Shown piece after piece: positions 1-10,773 of a stretch of DNA of 64,000 nucleotides. The DNA comes from Jaltomata sinuosa. Taxonomy: Eukaryota; Streptophyta; Magnoliopsida; Solanales; Solanaceae. Location: the NCBI GenBank assembly GCA_003996215.1, contig QJPP01000673.1, positions 1 to 64,000 of the forward strand, read 5' to 3'. The notes below the pieces were generated by a model, which was not told the DNA's origin, made no database searches, and was given only the letters and a program-made list of their open reading frames with translations. Within the stretch, counting starts at the first letter, position 1, and each line of letters opens with the position of its first letter. The position numbers and the translations under genes are program-made.

Positions 1-797
1 TGAGATTGGTATGATTAGTTGAGTTTGATTCATGTCTCTGAGCATGCCTATTATTACTCTTTCTCTCTTCTTCTTACACTTGAGGTTACCGGTATACCGT
101 CCATTTCGTAACTTATTTTGTATACACTGTTGTTGCAAGGACCCCAGGTGCGTTGTTACTTACTTTCACCTGTGCCTTTGGTGTGTATATCCTGCTTACT
201 AGCCTCATATGTGGTTCTGTTGGTTTCCCTCTGGGCTAGTTCCTGTGTAACTTTCGTTGATTTCTGTGACTACTTGCTTCTATTCTGTCTATTACTGCGC
301 TTTTATCTTATATGTGCCCAGTCGGCCTATGATACCTACTGGGTACCTTATGCTTCGCATTTGGTGCTCACCCCTACCCCCTGCATCTTTGGGTGCAGAT
401 CCTAGCGTGGGCCATCGCCGTTAGATTGTTGTGATTCGTGCTTGGAGATCTGTTGGGGACTACTTCAGACTGAGGGTGAGCTCTTGGCGATCGGAGCTTA
501 GCTTTAGTTTATCTTTTGCTTCATGTACTCTATTACCATTCAGAGACATCTGTATATATTATTTTGGATTATTTGCACTCCATGTAAGTAGTTTGGGCTC
601 TATACTATGATACCAGGTCTTGGGGTTTGGTTTAGTTTCCGCGCATGTATATATTTATATCCCTGTTATCTATTTTATTCGTCTTGTTCCCTTATTTGCT
701 AGATAGTAGCCCATTACTAACTGTTCTGGTCTACGGGGATTAGTTCACCTACCGGGGGTTGTGGGTGCCATCATGACCGAGAAATTGGGTCGTGACA
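1..797 (+). mobile_element. 3' part of a chromovirus-type gypsy LTR (partial)
   Basis: The stretch ends in GGGTCGTGACA, the typical end of chromovirus-type LTRs, and the block around 310-400 resembles 20130-20220 in the LTR of element F (TGTGCCCAGTCGGCCTATGA here, TGTGCTCAATCGGACTATGA there). No primer-binding site follows position 797, so this is the end of a 3' LTR or a solo LTR rather than a 5' LTR. The LTR start lies outside the window. The small open frame at 118-405 is hydrophobic LTR translation and not a gene. Confidence 0.65.
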
Positions 798-1020
798 GGA
801 CCCACCCTATGATCCCCTCTAAACAACACCTAAGTGTTAACATGCAACCCAGTCTACACCAAGACCAAACTCTCGAATCAATACAATGATAACCATATTC
901 CTGACCACTCAAGGACCATATGCAACTATCATAGTTCAATACATAATTTGGTCCACTAATGGAACCAATACCAAATAACATGATGCAAGCAATATCCATG
1001 CAACAAATGCATTAAAGTAA

Positions 1021-1133
1021 ACCCATACAAGGTGTGGTACCCGAGCCAACCGTTAGTATATCCTATACCAGGCGTGGTACTCGAGCCAACCGTTAGTGTT
1101 ATCCCATTCCATGCATGGTATCCGAGCCAACCA
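1021..1133. repeat. Short tandem repeat, period about 40 bp, nearly 3 copies
   Basis: The phrase TGGTACCCGAGCCAACCGTT recurs at spacings of 40 and 41 bp (CGAGCCAACC at 1042, 1082 and 1123). Copies differ by point changes. The array sits inside the LTR-like fragment at 798-2291. Confidence 0.8.
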
Positions 1134-2083
1134 AATATCAGTCAATCCACAGTCACAATAATGAACAATCAACTTGTAAACCAACAAGCAAACACACAGT
1201 TCAATTTACCAGACTGTAAAAGAAGACCCTTAGACATTCTTAAATAATTTCTTAAGCAATGCATCTCATACAAACACTTAGATAAGAGTACACAAACATA
1301 CAACATTCACAGAAATCGTTAACCATCACCTACCCTTCTTCCCGGGTATATAATTTAGCCTCGGCCTCCATCCGAAGACTAAACACACTCACCCTGTATT
1401 TACATATAATGAACGGTTTCCCTTTTTAGCATAATTTAACAACCATACTAATTTCAAAACTTACGTAGATAATAACAATACTAATTACCACCCCTTAGCC
1501 CTTAGCAAAACCAACGACTACTTATCATGCCCTCCACATTCCCGAAAGCTCACCTAAGAGTTTCCATTTTCATACACATTTAATTATCCTTGAAATTCTC
1601 GGTTCCCCGAACCTTCCTGACATCCCAAACCCCGATTCCTATCATTTTAGCATACCGAGACAACATAAACAACCCAAAATAAAACCATCAGCCCACAATT
1701 CAATCCAACCAATCCCTAGCTCGCTCATAATCAATACCGAATCCACCAAACTCTGTGCACGAAAACCTAATCATGGATTCTCCTTTCCCACTATACAATA
1801 AGTACAGAATGTAAACAGGTCTATCTACCCAAATGACACCTAGCCTACCTGGACGCCAAACAGCTACAATGATGTGTTTCTGGCTCTGTGAAGGCGCTCC
1901 CGGCTGGATAATGACCCTAAAATCAACTGTTCCACGTCCTTCTGGCCATGACCCCTCATCCTCATAGTTCCCTAGCCTTGGAGCAAAACATGGAAGGGTC
2001 TTTGGAGAAACCCTTGTATGTTTTACAACTGAGGAGGAGAGAATCTTTTATTAAATCCCATCCTGGAGCTTCTGCCTCCCATC

Positions 2084-2160
2084 ACTCTGCTATGGCGGTT
2101 AACCATCTGTTATGGCAGTCCCACTATAGCAGAATAATTACCTCTATAGCAGAGTGACGT
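2084..2160. repeat. Cluster of CTGCTATGGCGG / CTATAGCAGAG words
   Basis: Four variants of one word occur in under 80 bp: CTGCTATGGCGGT, CTGTTATGGCAGT, ACTATAGCAGAA and CTATAGCAGAG. Several are near-palindromic around CTATAG. The cluster lies about 130-210 bp inside the presumed minus-strand LTR start at 2291, a position like the word clusters of other LTRs here. Confidence 0.65.
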
Positions 2161-2291
2161 CAGCCCAGATTATTTCTAAAAATCAAAAAAATTTCCACTA
2201 CGTCACCCTACTTAAACAAATGTACTTTAAATTAGTTCCCAAATAATTCAACTTTACGATTCTTAAAGTAATGACGGGTCCGATCATTACA

Positions 2292-3893
2292 GCTTCACGA
2301 TAATGATTCTACTCTTGCTCTATGACTCCATAAATCCCAGCTTTATGCCTTGAGGCTTATTATTTATGTAAACTCATGTCTCGCAGCATGCTCAGTCCTA
2401 TTTACTCAGTTCAGTCTTCATACATGCGTTAATGGCTAATCAAATCATGTTACATCATATCAGTGCTCAGACCTAATTTTTGAAATGGTTCGTGCTTGTG
2501 ATTTCCTTACTCTAAAGCCCTTTGGACCTTTGCCTCTATTAATGAGGGGTGGTGATCCCTACTATTCATGCCTTACATGCCCCATATGTGAAGTACTCAT
2601 TCCTATTGCACTCGATTCCCCGAGCCTCACCTTGTATGGCTTAATCACGCTAAGTGTAAGTCAAGACCGATCCGTAATCCTTCATTCATGATGCTCATGC
2701 TCCCACTCTTTTCTTTTAGTGATTCTGGTTTATGTTGTTATAGGTGTTAGGGGAGGAAGCCTAGTAGTAACCTAGATGGAAAGTAGTATATTTCTTTCCT
2801 TTTTGGTGTACTTGTTCCACCTTGTCTTCTAGGTGTAGATAAATTTCAAGGTAAGGATTATTCATGCAAAGTAGTTAGATGAGGAATTTTAGTATGTCTC
2901 TTTGTAGAGGTTTTTGAAGTTGCAGCTCCTAAAATGCTAAGGAAGAGGGGAGAAGCCTTGGATAGTGTAAGATACAAAATCATAAGGTAACCATAGTTAT
3001 AAGCTTGTATATCGTGATAAAATACATGTAGGTCTTTGCTTTGTACGACTAGTGACCCTTTGGTTAGGAGATCAAGGTTTGTTGGTTGTTGTGATAAGGC
3101 AAAATACTATTCTTAGGAGATAACTCTAGATGGAAGAGATTTAGTCGAGATATGCTTGAACATGGTGAAGCAGGTAGTTAGACTTAGACCTTAGCATTTG
3201 TATGTGCGTTGATGAGAATTTTTAGTTGCATGGCAAGGGTGGTATTCAAAGAAGTTAGTGTAGTTAGAAAGGTGTTCCTAAGCTTAAAAGCTGTCAACCG
3301 TATTGTTAAAGGGGGGAATAGTCTTGTTCTAACTCCCTGCCCAGAGTGCTCATATCTTATGCCCAGTAGTTTCAGCTTCTAGTGTACTAGACTCCTCATA
3401 TTAGATCAGTTCAGACCTGGTGGTAACCATTTCTAAGGCTAGTAGGCCCTATGTTCAGTTCAGTCCTTGGCAGTAAGTTCAGTTAGGAGGAAATGGTTTT
3501 CTCGTATAGTTCTTCTCTTAGTTTGACATCCCTTTCAGTTAACTGCAATTTCTAAGGATGCGTTTGTTCTCTATGTGTTCTAGCTAAGCCCTTATTCTTA
3601 ATCCAAATGGGAACCAATTGTTCTTATGCTCTCAGTATGCCCACAGGTCTCATGAAACCATCTTTGCTTATATTTAGGTCACAAATCAATTACCATGTTA
3701 GTACTTTAACCTTTCTCATGATCCTAGCCTGCATACATGTTTTACGAGCTTAGTTCAGTCACGTTTCAAGTTAAAACACAGTCCTTATGCCTATACTTTA
3801 GCTTTCCATATTCTGTTAGTTGGTATTGCAGTTTTTTTCTCTAAATTTTCCTTAGTATTCATTCGAGGATGAATGATCTTAAGGGGGAGATAT
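2292..3893 (+). mobile_element. Decayed 3' non-coding end of a gypsy element
   Basis: This stretch leads straight into a polypurine tract and a 3' LTR at 3894, so by position it is the 3' internal end of that element. It has many CAGTTCAG-like runs (about 3390-3480) but no open frame with recognisable pol motifs. The phrase ATTCGAGGATGAATGATC at 3861-3878 fits the polyprotein end of chromovirus-type elements just before the polypurine tract. The left boundary is not certain; nothing else is seen here. Confidence 0.45.
3881..3890 (+). promoter_or_regulatory. Polypurine tract of the TGTAACACCC element
   Basis: AAGGGGGAGA lies three bases before the LTR start TGTAACACCCCG. This is where plus-strand DNA synthesis is primed in LTR retrotransposons. 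Confidence 0.75.
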
Positions 3894-4765
3894 TGTAACA
3901 CCCCGAAATTTGAACTAGCTTTTCAAACTTAGAAATCTTAAAAAAATCTTGAAGTTCCTAGGAATCATGATCCCAGACCACGAGCCGTGGACTGAACCAC
4001 TAGCCGTGGAAAGGACTCATGGAAACTATTCAGCAGAACCCCTCAAGTCTGAGAACCACGACTGAGGTTCATAAGTCATGGACGATTCCACGGGTAATGG
4101 AACCAGTCCGTGGAAATCAGACTGAGGTCAACCTATTCTTTTGAGAAACCACGAATAGGTTCTACAGATCATGAAAGCTTCCACGAATCATGGAACCTGT
4201 ACGTAGTAATCATAATTGCAGCTTAACACTTGGCTCAAAAACCATGACCTCAATCCATGAGCCGTGATTCCATCTATGGTCCATGGAAAGGGTCCATAGA
4301 ACCTGAAGCCGAGGTTCTTCAGTGAAATTTTCTAGCTTTTATCAAGGGGTATTTTTGTAATTTCCCACTCTTTTAACTCCTAAGTTATGTCATTTTGGGA
4401 AATTTTAAAAGGGTTTTAACCCTAATTAGCCTAAGTCATTCCTTATCCCCTCATTAAAGTTTCAAAAGGGGAAAATGAACCCAATTCTCTCAAGCTCCAA
4501 GCTAAGATTCCATCTCCAAGTCTCCAACCTCCAAGTTCTAGATTAAGAAAGCTCCAATTCAGATATGTGAGTATTCAATAAGTGATTCTTTTCACCCTTA
4601 TTCCCAAAACCCATGATTTTACTTTGGATTTATGAAACAATGAAATTAGGGTTCTTACCCAATTTATGAAATTGCTTTGAATTCAGTTTACTAACATCAA
4701 TTAATGGATTCTAATCCTTTACCCATGATTTTATATGAGATTCCTCAAGTATTTCAAAATCCCTT
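3894..4765 (+). mobile_element. 3' LTR of a chromovirus-type element, first part
   Basis: The LTR starts TGTAACACCCCGAAATTTGA right after a polypurine tract. It is interrupted at 4766 by the Athila-type element and resumes at 14385, giving about 2.25 kb in all. It holds a cluster of CCACGAGCCGTGG-like words at 3977-4315. The open frames in this stretch are short and not genes. Confidence 0.7.
3977..4315. repeat. Cluster of CCACGAGCCGTGG-like words in the LTR
   Basis: The near-palindrome ACCACGAGCCGTGGACT recurs with variation about ten times, for example CCACTAGCCGTGG, CCACGGGTAATGG, CCACGAATCATGG and CCATGAGCCGTGATT. Many variants differ by C-to-T or G-to-A at CpG sites, as expected if the words began CpG-rich and decayed. 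The cluster starts about 85 bp into the LTR. Confidence 0.75.
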
Positions 4766-6211
4766 TGATAAGTCAGTAATCTACTAATTTATTGAGCCTT
4801 TACTCGTGAATTATTGCTATGTTTTGATAATATTTAGAGGTTCTTATGGCCTTTATTGATGTCTATGCAGGTACTAGTGATCAAAGATAGAAAACAAGGA
4901 AATGAACCCAAAAAGAGCCAAAAAGGAGTGAAGTGTGAAGTGAGCAAACAAGACAAAGATTCTGTTGAGAGATGCGGTGCCCGTGCGACACACACTTGCC
5001 TTGGTGCAGAATGCACCTTATATCGCACGGAGATGAAAGTTAATTGAAGAGTCTGCTAAGGGGTGCGATCAATGTGTATCCGGACAATGCCTTGAGTCAC
5101 TGGACCACTGAAGAAGGGTGTGCGATGCACACATGATGACTGCACATCACGCTGCACACCACCCGAAGGGGCATTTTTGTCTAAATTTATGTGAAGTTTT
5201 GGGAATGTTTATAAACCCATTTTAGGCACAATTGTAAATAGTTGAGATAGTTCTGAAGAGTTGGACAATTCTTAGCTTTGTGAACAAGTTTTTCCTTCTA
5301 AGAACAGGAAGAGGGTTTCTCCTAATTCCTTCTTCCCACTTCTTAGAATCACCATTTGTGTACAAACTGAGCTTGGATATTGAGAAATTTAGCTTGAATG
5401 GAAGGGAAATTGAATTACCCACTTGGTATATCTCTTTCCTTAAGCATGAGTAGCTAAACTCTTGTCTAGGGATGTGTTGATGATAGGTACTTGATAAATG
5501 GGTGTAGGTGTTGTTAATTCTTGTTTATAATTTCTTAATTGACATGGGTCTAGTGATTTCACCATGTTTTAACTATGAAATTGGTGGTTGCAAACATTGA
5601 TTTTCCTTACTTGGTTATGTTCTTGCTTGAAAGAGGAAATCATAACTTCAAATGTGAAATTGCTAGTAGGAACTTGGGCTTCCATTTAGATTGAGGCTAG
5701 AAATAGCTCAAATCGATGGAATCACCCATTTAAGGGTCTAAGATAGAAATAGCGTGACCTCCCTAAGCATTAGCTTGGTTGTTTATTGGTTAATAAATAG
5801 TGCTTTATTTAAGACTGCTGAATATATGGTTGTTGATCGAAAGATGAATAACCATACCTAAGAACAAGGTTACCCATGTTGTTTAGCATGAATTTGCATG
5901 AATAAGCAATCTCCCTTTCCCATGTTCAAGTCTCATTTGACACACATCCCTAGTCGTCCTCTCTCATTGTCTACACCCATTTTTACTTATTGCTTTGTTT
6001 GGAATTTGAATTGTGATAGATTCCTAATTCCCCCATTTTTACATTATTATTGTTAAGCAACCTACTCTCATGGGAGGTGTATTTACAATCACCTAGGCTA
6101 AGAACTAAATTCCCTTTGGGATTGACCCCGACACCTGTTGGGTACTAAAATGTGTTTTGCTCTAACAATCACCGATACCTTCTTTTAGGAGAGTACATTT
6201 GAGCGTTATCA
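4766..6211 (+). repeat. 5' LTR of the Athila-type element
   Basis: It starts TGATAAGTCAGTAATC and ends GAGCGTTATCA, and is 1446 bp long. It matches 13130-14384 almost throughout. It contains a cluster of GTGCGATGCACAC-like words (4970-5165), most of which the 3' LTR has lost by a deletion of about 130 bp. Opposite-strand open frames at 4834-5047 only reflect this repeat. Confidence 0.88.
4970..5165. repeat. Cluster of GTGCGATGCACAC-like words in the Athila LTR
   Basis: Words such as GATGCGGTGCCCGTGCGACA, GTGCGATCAATGTG, GTGTGCGATGCACACAT and CACATCACGCTGCACACC are packed in under 200 bp, about 200-400 bp into the LTR. The 3' LTR keeps only the last part (13330-13385). A further set of the same words sits in the 3' internal region (10985-11335). 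Confidence 0.75.
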
Positions 6212-6215
6212 AAAA

Positions 6216-6233
6216 TGGCGCCGTGGCCTAGGA
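6216..6233 (+). promoter_or_regulatory. Primer-binding site, tRNA-Asp type
   Basis: TGGCGCCGTGGCCTAGGA lies four bases after the LTR end. It resembles TGGCGCCGTTGCCGGGGA, the complement of the plant tRNA-Asp 3' end used by Athila elements. Several bases have changed. Confidence 0.75.
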
Positions 6234-7202
6234 ATTAAGTTGATTAGCCTTTTTGATTGTGAATTTGAAATCACTTATTGAGTGCTTGTTCTTTTTATTT
6301 GGTTTATTAATTGTGATTGGTTGCAGGTAAGCATTCCTCAAGCATCAATTCCCAGTACTTCTCACTCAGCCCATATGCACGTGAATTTTTGACCTTTTGA
6401 GAGCATAAGTTGGATTTTTAGGGAGCCGAGGGAGCAATGGGTGCGACCTCCACTAAAGAGATTGAGGTTTGGGTAAAGAGTGGTGAGCGAAGGGATATAG
6501 AATTATCAATCACCTCCACACTTCTTGAATTTATGGTGAGGAGTATAGCAAATTATCGAGTTGAAACTGTCAGTACCATTGGTGTTGTTGGGGCCGTGGG
6601 GCTAGTTGAAAATGTAGAGAATTTCAATAAAGGTAGTGACGAGGTAGTAATGGCTGTTCACAAGGTGGGTTCCTATGAAAGTCTCCAAAGTTCGGACAAA
6701 TATGATCATGGGAATCAAGGTTGGAACGAACAAAATGATGGCTCTAGAATTGAAAGTATGCTCGTGAGAGTATTGGAAAAGGTGGGATCCACCTACGGAG
6801 CCATCGAAGAGTTGAGACATGATCTTGGGAGTTTTTCCCAAACTATGCAATCACACTCCATTGCTATAGCACTACTTAAAGAAAATATGGTTTGGATCAC
6901 CCCCCAATTTGAGTCGAGCAAGTCAAGAGTGAAGAAAGGAGTAGTAATATGAAGGACCAATCAACCCCATTGACACTACAATGCCAAGTACGAGTAATCA
7001 TAGAAACAAGAGAGCTTGGGGAAATAGTTGGTCCAAATCTATACATCGCGAGAGCAAGGTACCCAAAGTTTTCAAATCTTTCCCTATATGTTCACCTCCA
7101 TTCCCTCAACTTATGTTGCAAGTAAATGTGAATGACACTCCGAGAGATTTTGAATCTATGTTGAAAAGAATCACCATCAACATTCCCGCAAGTACTGCTT
7201 AA
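6234..7202 (+). pseudogene. Degenerate gag region of the Athila-type element
   Basis: The region between the primer site and the protease is where gag belongs. The main open frame, 6437-6952 (171 aa), contains a stretch with coiled-coil character near residues 100-150, with regular leucine, isoleucine and valine, and ends before a second short frame at 6981-7202. I do not see a CCHC zinc knuckle, and at about 300 codons the region is far shorter than a full Athila gag, so most of it seems deleted or scrambled. The gag identity is inferred from position more than from sequence. Confidence 0.5.
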
Positions 7203-7206
7203 CAAC

Positions 7207-7871
7207 ATGCCCAAATATGCTAAGTTTGTTAAAGAATTGTGCTCTACATGCAAATTAGAGGATGTTGGGACTTTTCAAATGTCCCCTTTTAGTAGTGCAA
7301 TTTTAGTGAGTGATTTCACAAATAATATAGTGATGCCGGGTGTGCACACTATTTGTAATTCGAGTGGAGTTCACAAAACTACAAGGTTGGTATGTGATGA
7401 AAATGCAAGTGTCAACTTGATGTCTTTAGCCACCTTTAGAAGACTAGAGTTGGGGAAGCCTACTGTCACAAACATGAATTTCCTTATGACGGATTGGTCA
7501 ATGAGGCACCCCATGGGGGTTGGGTGCGACATATTGGTTAAGGTAGGTCAGCTTGTATACCTTATGGATTTCATTGTGTTTGATTGCAAAGGAAGATTCG
7601 ATATACCCATTATCTTGGGGCAACCTAGTCTAAAAACAAGGTGTACCTTGAAAAAATGGACTCAGGAGAGTTAAAATTTTCCGTGAATGATGAGGAAGCC
7701 ACCTTTGATGTGAGTAGGTCTATGAAACAACCGAGTGACCTTCAAATGGCCTTTGCAATAGGCAAGATTAAGGAAAGCATTGACTTGCACATAAAAGAGG
7801 GATTTGTGGATGAAGCGTTAGAAGCAGTGTTGCTAAATTTTGATGGTGAGGGGATAGAAGAATATGACTAG
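7207..7871 (+). pseudogene. Athila-type aspartic protease region, frameshifted
   Basis: The first frame (7207-7674, 155 aa) has the Athila protease layout: an active-site loop near residue 62 reading VCDENASVNLM, where the family has DLGAS, then a segment ending FDIPIILGQPSL, matching the conserved IILGRPFL near the end of the domain. The loop glycine is lost. The reading continues in another frame at 7641-7871 with GELKFSVNDEEATFDV, the usual continuation, so a frameshift lies near 7650. The protease would cut the gag-pol polyprotein. Confidence 0.75.
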
Positions 7872-8048
7872 ATTTGTTGTGCATTAGTGGGAATGGGTTC
7901 CTACACCTACCCTCCAAAGAAGATCTATCTCGACCTAAATAACATACAAATCCCACCTTCCAAACCCTCAATTATTGAACCACTCACCTTGGAGCTCAAG
8001 CCATTACCATCCTACTTGAAGTACACTTAATTAGGTGCTAACGAGACC

Positions 8049-9080
8049 TTGCCGATCATCATTTCCAACAAATTGAATGACAAGCAAGTAGAAGTGCTGC
8101 TTAGGGTGTTGAAGAAGCACATCCGTGCTCTAGGGTGGACTATTGCCGATATTATATGTATACCCCCTGGGATATGCATGAACAAAATAAACCTTCAAGA
8201 GGAAAGCATCTCTTCCATTGAACACCAACGAAGGCTAAACCCACCTATGCAAGAGGTGGTGAAAAAGGAGATTATTAAATGGTTGGATGCGGGGGTGGTC
8301 TTCCCCATCTCCAATAGAACGTGGGTCAGCCCAGTGCAATGTGTACCTAAGAAGGGTGAATCACCATTATGACAAACCAGAAAGATGAGATGATCGCTCT
8401 TAGACCTATGACCGATTGGAGAGTGTGCATGGACTACCGAAAATTGAACTCATGGACGGAAAAGGACCACTTCCCTCTACTTTTCATGGATCAAATGCTT
8501 GATAGGTTGGTGGGCTGTGGTTTTTATTGCTTTCTTGATGATTATTCAGGCTACAACCAAATCTTAATCTCCTCGTAGGATCAAGAGAAGACAACCTCTC
8601 CATGCCCTTATGAAACTTTTGCTTTCAAAAGAATGTCCTTTGGAATTTGCAATGCCCCGACTACTTAACAATGGTGCATGATGTCTATATTCTCAGATAT
8701 GGTCAACGATATGATGGAGATCTTCATGTATGATTTTTCAGTAGTTGGGGATGCGTTTGATGATTGTTTAGAACACTTAGAGGAAGTGCTCAAGCAATGA
8801 GAGGAAACAAACTTTATGTTAAATTGGGAAAAGTGCCATTTTATAGTGAACGAGGGGATAGTATTTGGTCACAAGATATCCAAAAAAGGGCTTGAAGTTG
8901 ACCAAGCTAAAATTGAAGTTATATCCAAGCTATCCCCTCTGAAAACTATAAAAGGAATAAGGAGTTTTCTTTGTCATGACAGATTCTATAGGCGCTTCAT
9001 CAAAGACTTCTCGAAGGTGGCTTACTCTTTGTGTAAGTTGCTTGAAAAATATGCCAAGTTTGACTTTGATGGTAGTTGCA
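8049..9080 (+). pseudogene. Athila-type reverse transcriptase, several stops
   Basis: The N-terminal segment (8049-8372) carries AGVVFPISNRTWVSPVQCVP. A frameshift near 8370 leads into WRVCMDYRKLNSWTEKDHFP, the classic R-x-C-x-DYRKLN block. In-frame stops follow at 8576 (TAG), 8666 (TAA) and 8798 (TGA). The catalytic box near 8722-8742 reads FMYDFSVVGD where active copies have FMDDFSVYG, so one of the two catalytic aspartates is lost. The order and spacing of blocks are normal. The enzyme copied element RNA into DNA in ancestral copies; this copy is dead. Confidence 0.88.
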
Positions 9081-9600
9081 TGAAAGACTTCCACACTTTG
9101 AAAGAAGAGTTAACATCCACCCCCATTATCATTGTATCAGATTGGTCAAAACCATTTGAGCTCATGTGCAACGCCAGTGGTGTGGCCTTAGGAGCGGTGC
9201 TTGGCCAACGAAGGGAGAAACTCTTCCACCTAATCTACTATGCAAGCAAGGCTTTGAACATGGCCCAAAAAAAATACACTATGATGGAACAAGAATTGTT
9301 GGTCACAGTTTTTGCCTTCAAAATTTTTCGGGCATATCTTCTAGGGACTAAAGTTGTGGTGCACACCGACCATGCGCCAATCAGATATTTGATGACTAAA
9401 AAGGATGCAAAGCCCCGATTAATTCATTGGGTACTACTTCTCCAAGAATTTGATTTTGAGGTGAAGGATCGGATGGGGTGTGAGAATCAAGTGGCTGATC
9501 ACCTTTTGCAATCGGAAGAAGAGGGAAGGCCCATGGGGGAGCTTGAAATTAATGGTTCATTCCCCGATGGGTGCATCTTGGCTGCATCTCATGATCTAAC
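9081..9600 (+). pseudogene. Athila-type RNase H domain
   Basis: This lies within one open frame of 403 codons (8816-10027) that spans the end of RT, RNase H and the start of integrase. Visible motifs are GAVLGQRREK, YYASKALNMAQ, MEQELLVTVFAFKIFRAYL, VVVHTDHAPIRYL and ENQVADHLLQ. The first catalytic aspartate is changed: CNASG at 9167 where the family has CDAS (a GAC to AAC change). The later E, D and D residues remain. The domain removes the RNA template during reverse transcription. Confidence 0.85.
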
Positions 9601-10773
9601 TCCATGGTTTGCTTACTTTGCTAATTATTTGGCAAGTGATTTATTTCTGGAGGGATTAAGTTCGCATCAGAAAGAGAAGTTCCTACATGATGTCCGAAAG
9701 TACTATTGGGATGAGCCTTACCTCTTTTGGATTTGCGCCGATGGAATGATCCGGAGGTGCATCCCTGAAATGGAGATGATGCCCATTCTTAGTGCATGCC
9801 CATTCTTAGTGCATGCCCATTCTTGTGGTCACCATGGGGGCATGCACACAACTTCAAAAGTGTTACAATGTGGATTTTATTGGCCGACTCTATTTCAGGA
9901 TGCCCATGACTCAGTAAAGGAGTGTGAAAAGTGTCAACGCATAGGGGGCATATCTCGACTCCAAAAACTTCCATTGACCCCAATTCTTGAGGTAGAATTG
10001 TTTGATGTACGGGTATCGATTTCATAGGGCCCTTTGTGAGGTCACATAGGAACACCTACATTCTAGTGGCTGTGGACTACGTGTCCAAGTGGGTTGAAGC
10101 TATGGCTTTGCTAAATAATAAGGGAAGAAGCATCACGACCTTTCTTAAAAAGCATATATTTGCTCGGTTCGGCACCTCCCGTGCAATCATTAGTGATGAT
10201 GGATCACACTTTTGCAATAGATTATTTAGTGCCCTACTTGAGAAATACGGAGTCAAATACACAATGGACACACCCTACAATCCACAAACAAGCGGACAAG
10301 TTGAAGTGTCCAACATAGAAATCAAATCCATCCTTTTGAAATCGATAAATGTTCATCAAATGGATTGGGCCCGAAAGTTGGATGATGCTCTATGGGCATA
10401 TAGGACGGAATACAAAACCCCGATTGGTATGTCTCCCTATCAACTAGTATTTGACAAAGCTTGTCACCTCCCAGTTGAATTGGAACACAAGGTAATGTGG
10501 GCTTTGAAGAAGCTTAACTTGGATTGGGAAAGAGCCGTTTGTTCTAGAATGGAAGACCTGAATGAAATGGATGAGTTCCAAATATGGGCTTATGAAAGCG
10601 CCATAATCCATCCAGGAGATTGGGTGCTCTTGTTCAACTCTCGACTCCGTCTCTTTCCCAAAAAATTAAGGTCCAAATGGTCAGGGCTGTTCAAAGTGCT
10701 TCAGGTCTTCGCCAATGGAGCCATAGAATTGGAAAATGAGGATGGTGCATCATTCAAGGTCAATGGTCAGTGA
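9601..10773 (+). pseudogene. Athila-type integrase, frameshifted
   Basis: The zinc-binding HHCC part is visible at 9810-9950 (HAHSCGHHGG ... CEKCQR). The frame breaks near 10005-10027, just before the first catalytic aspartate, and resumes in the frame of 10036-10773 (245 aa) with YILVAVDYVSKWVEA, then IISDDGSHFCN holding the second D and SGQVEVSN holding the E. A C-terminal part with PGDWVLLFNSRLRLFPKKL follows, typical of Athila integrases. A 17-bp unit is tandemly repeated at 9781-9825 just before the HHCC motif. Integrase inserts the DNA copy into the chromosome. Confidence 0.87.

Larger units (their letters stand above)
798..2291 (-). mobile_element. LTR-like fragment, minus strand
   Basis: Read on the minus strand, the block starts at 2291 with TGTAATGATCGGACCCGTCA, which has the TG start and wording of gypsy LTRs in this window. 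It carries a word cluster near its start (2084-2160) and a 40-bp tandem repeat further in (1021-1133), the arrangement also seen in the LTR of element G. The left edge abuts the end of another LTR at 797 without a recognisable CA terminus, so it is probably truncated. There is no coding sequence. The assignment rests on resemblance only. Confidence 0.4.

Noticed and set aside
4834..5047. Overlapping frames on both strands near the LTR start
   Set aside because: They lie in the LTR word cluster, and the other LTR of the same element has a deletion there.
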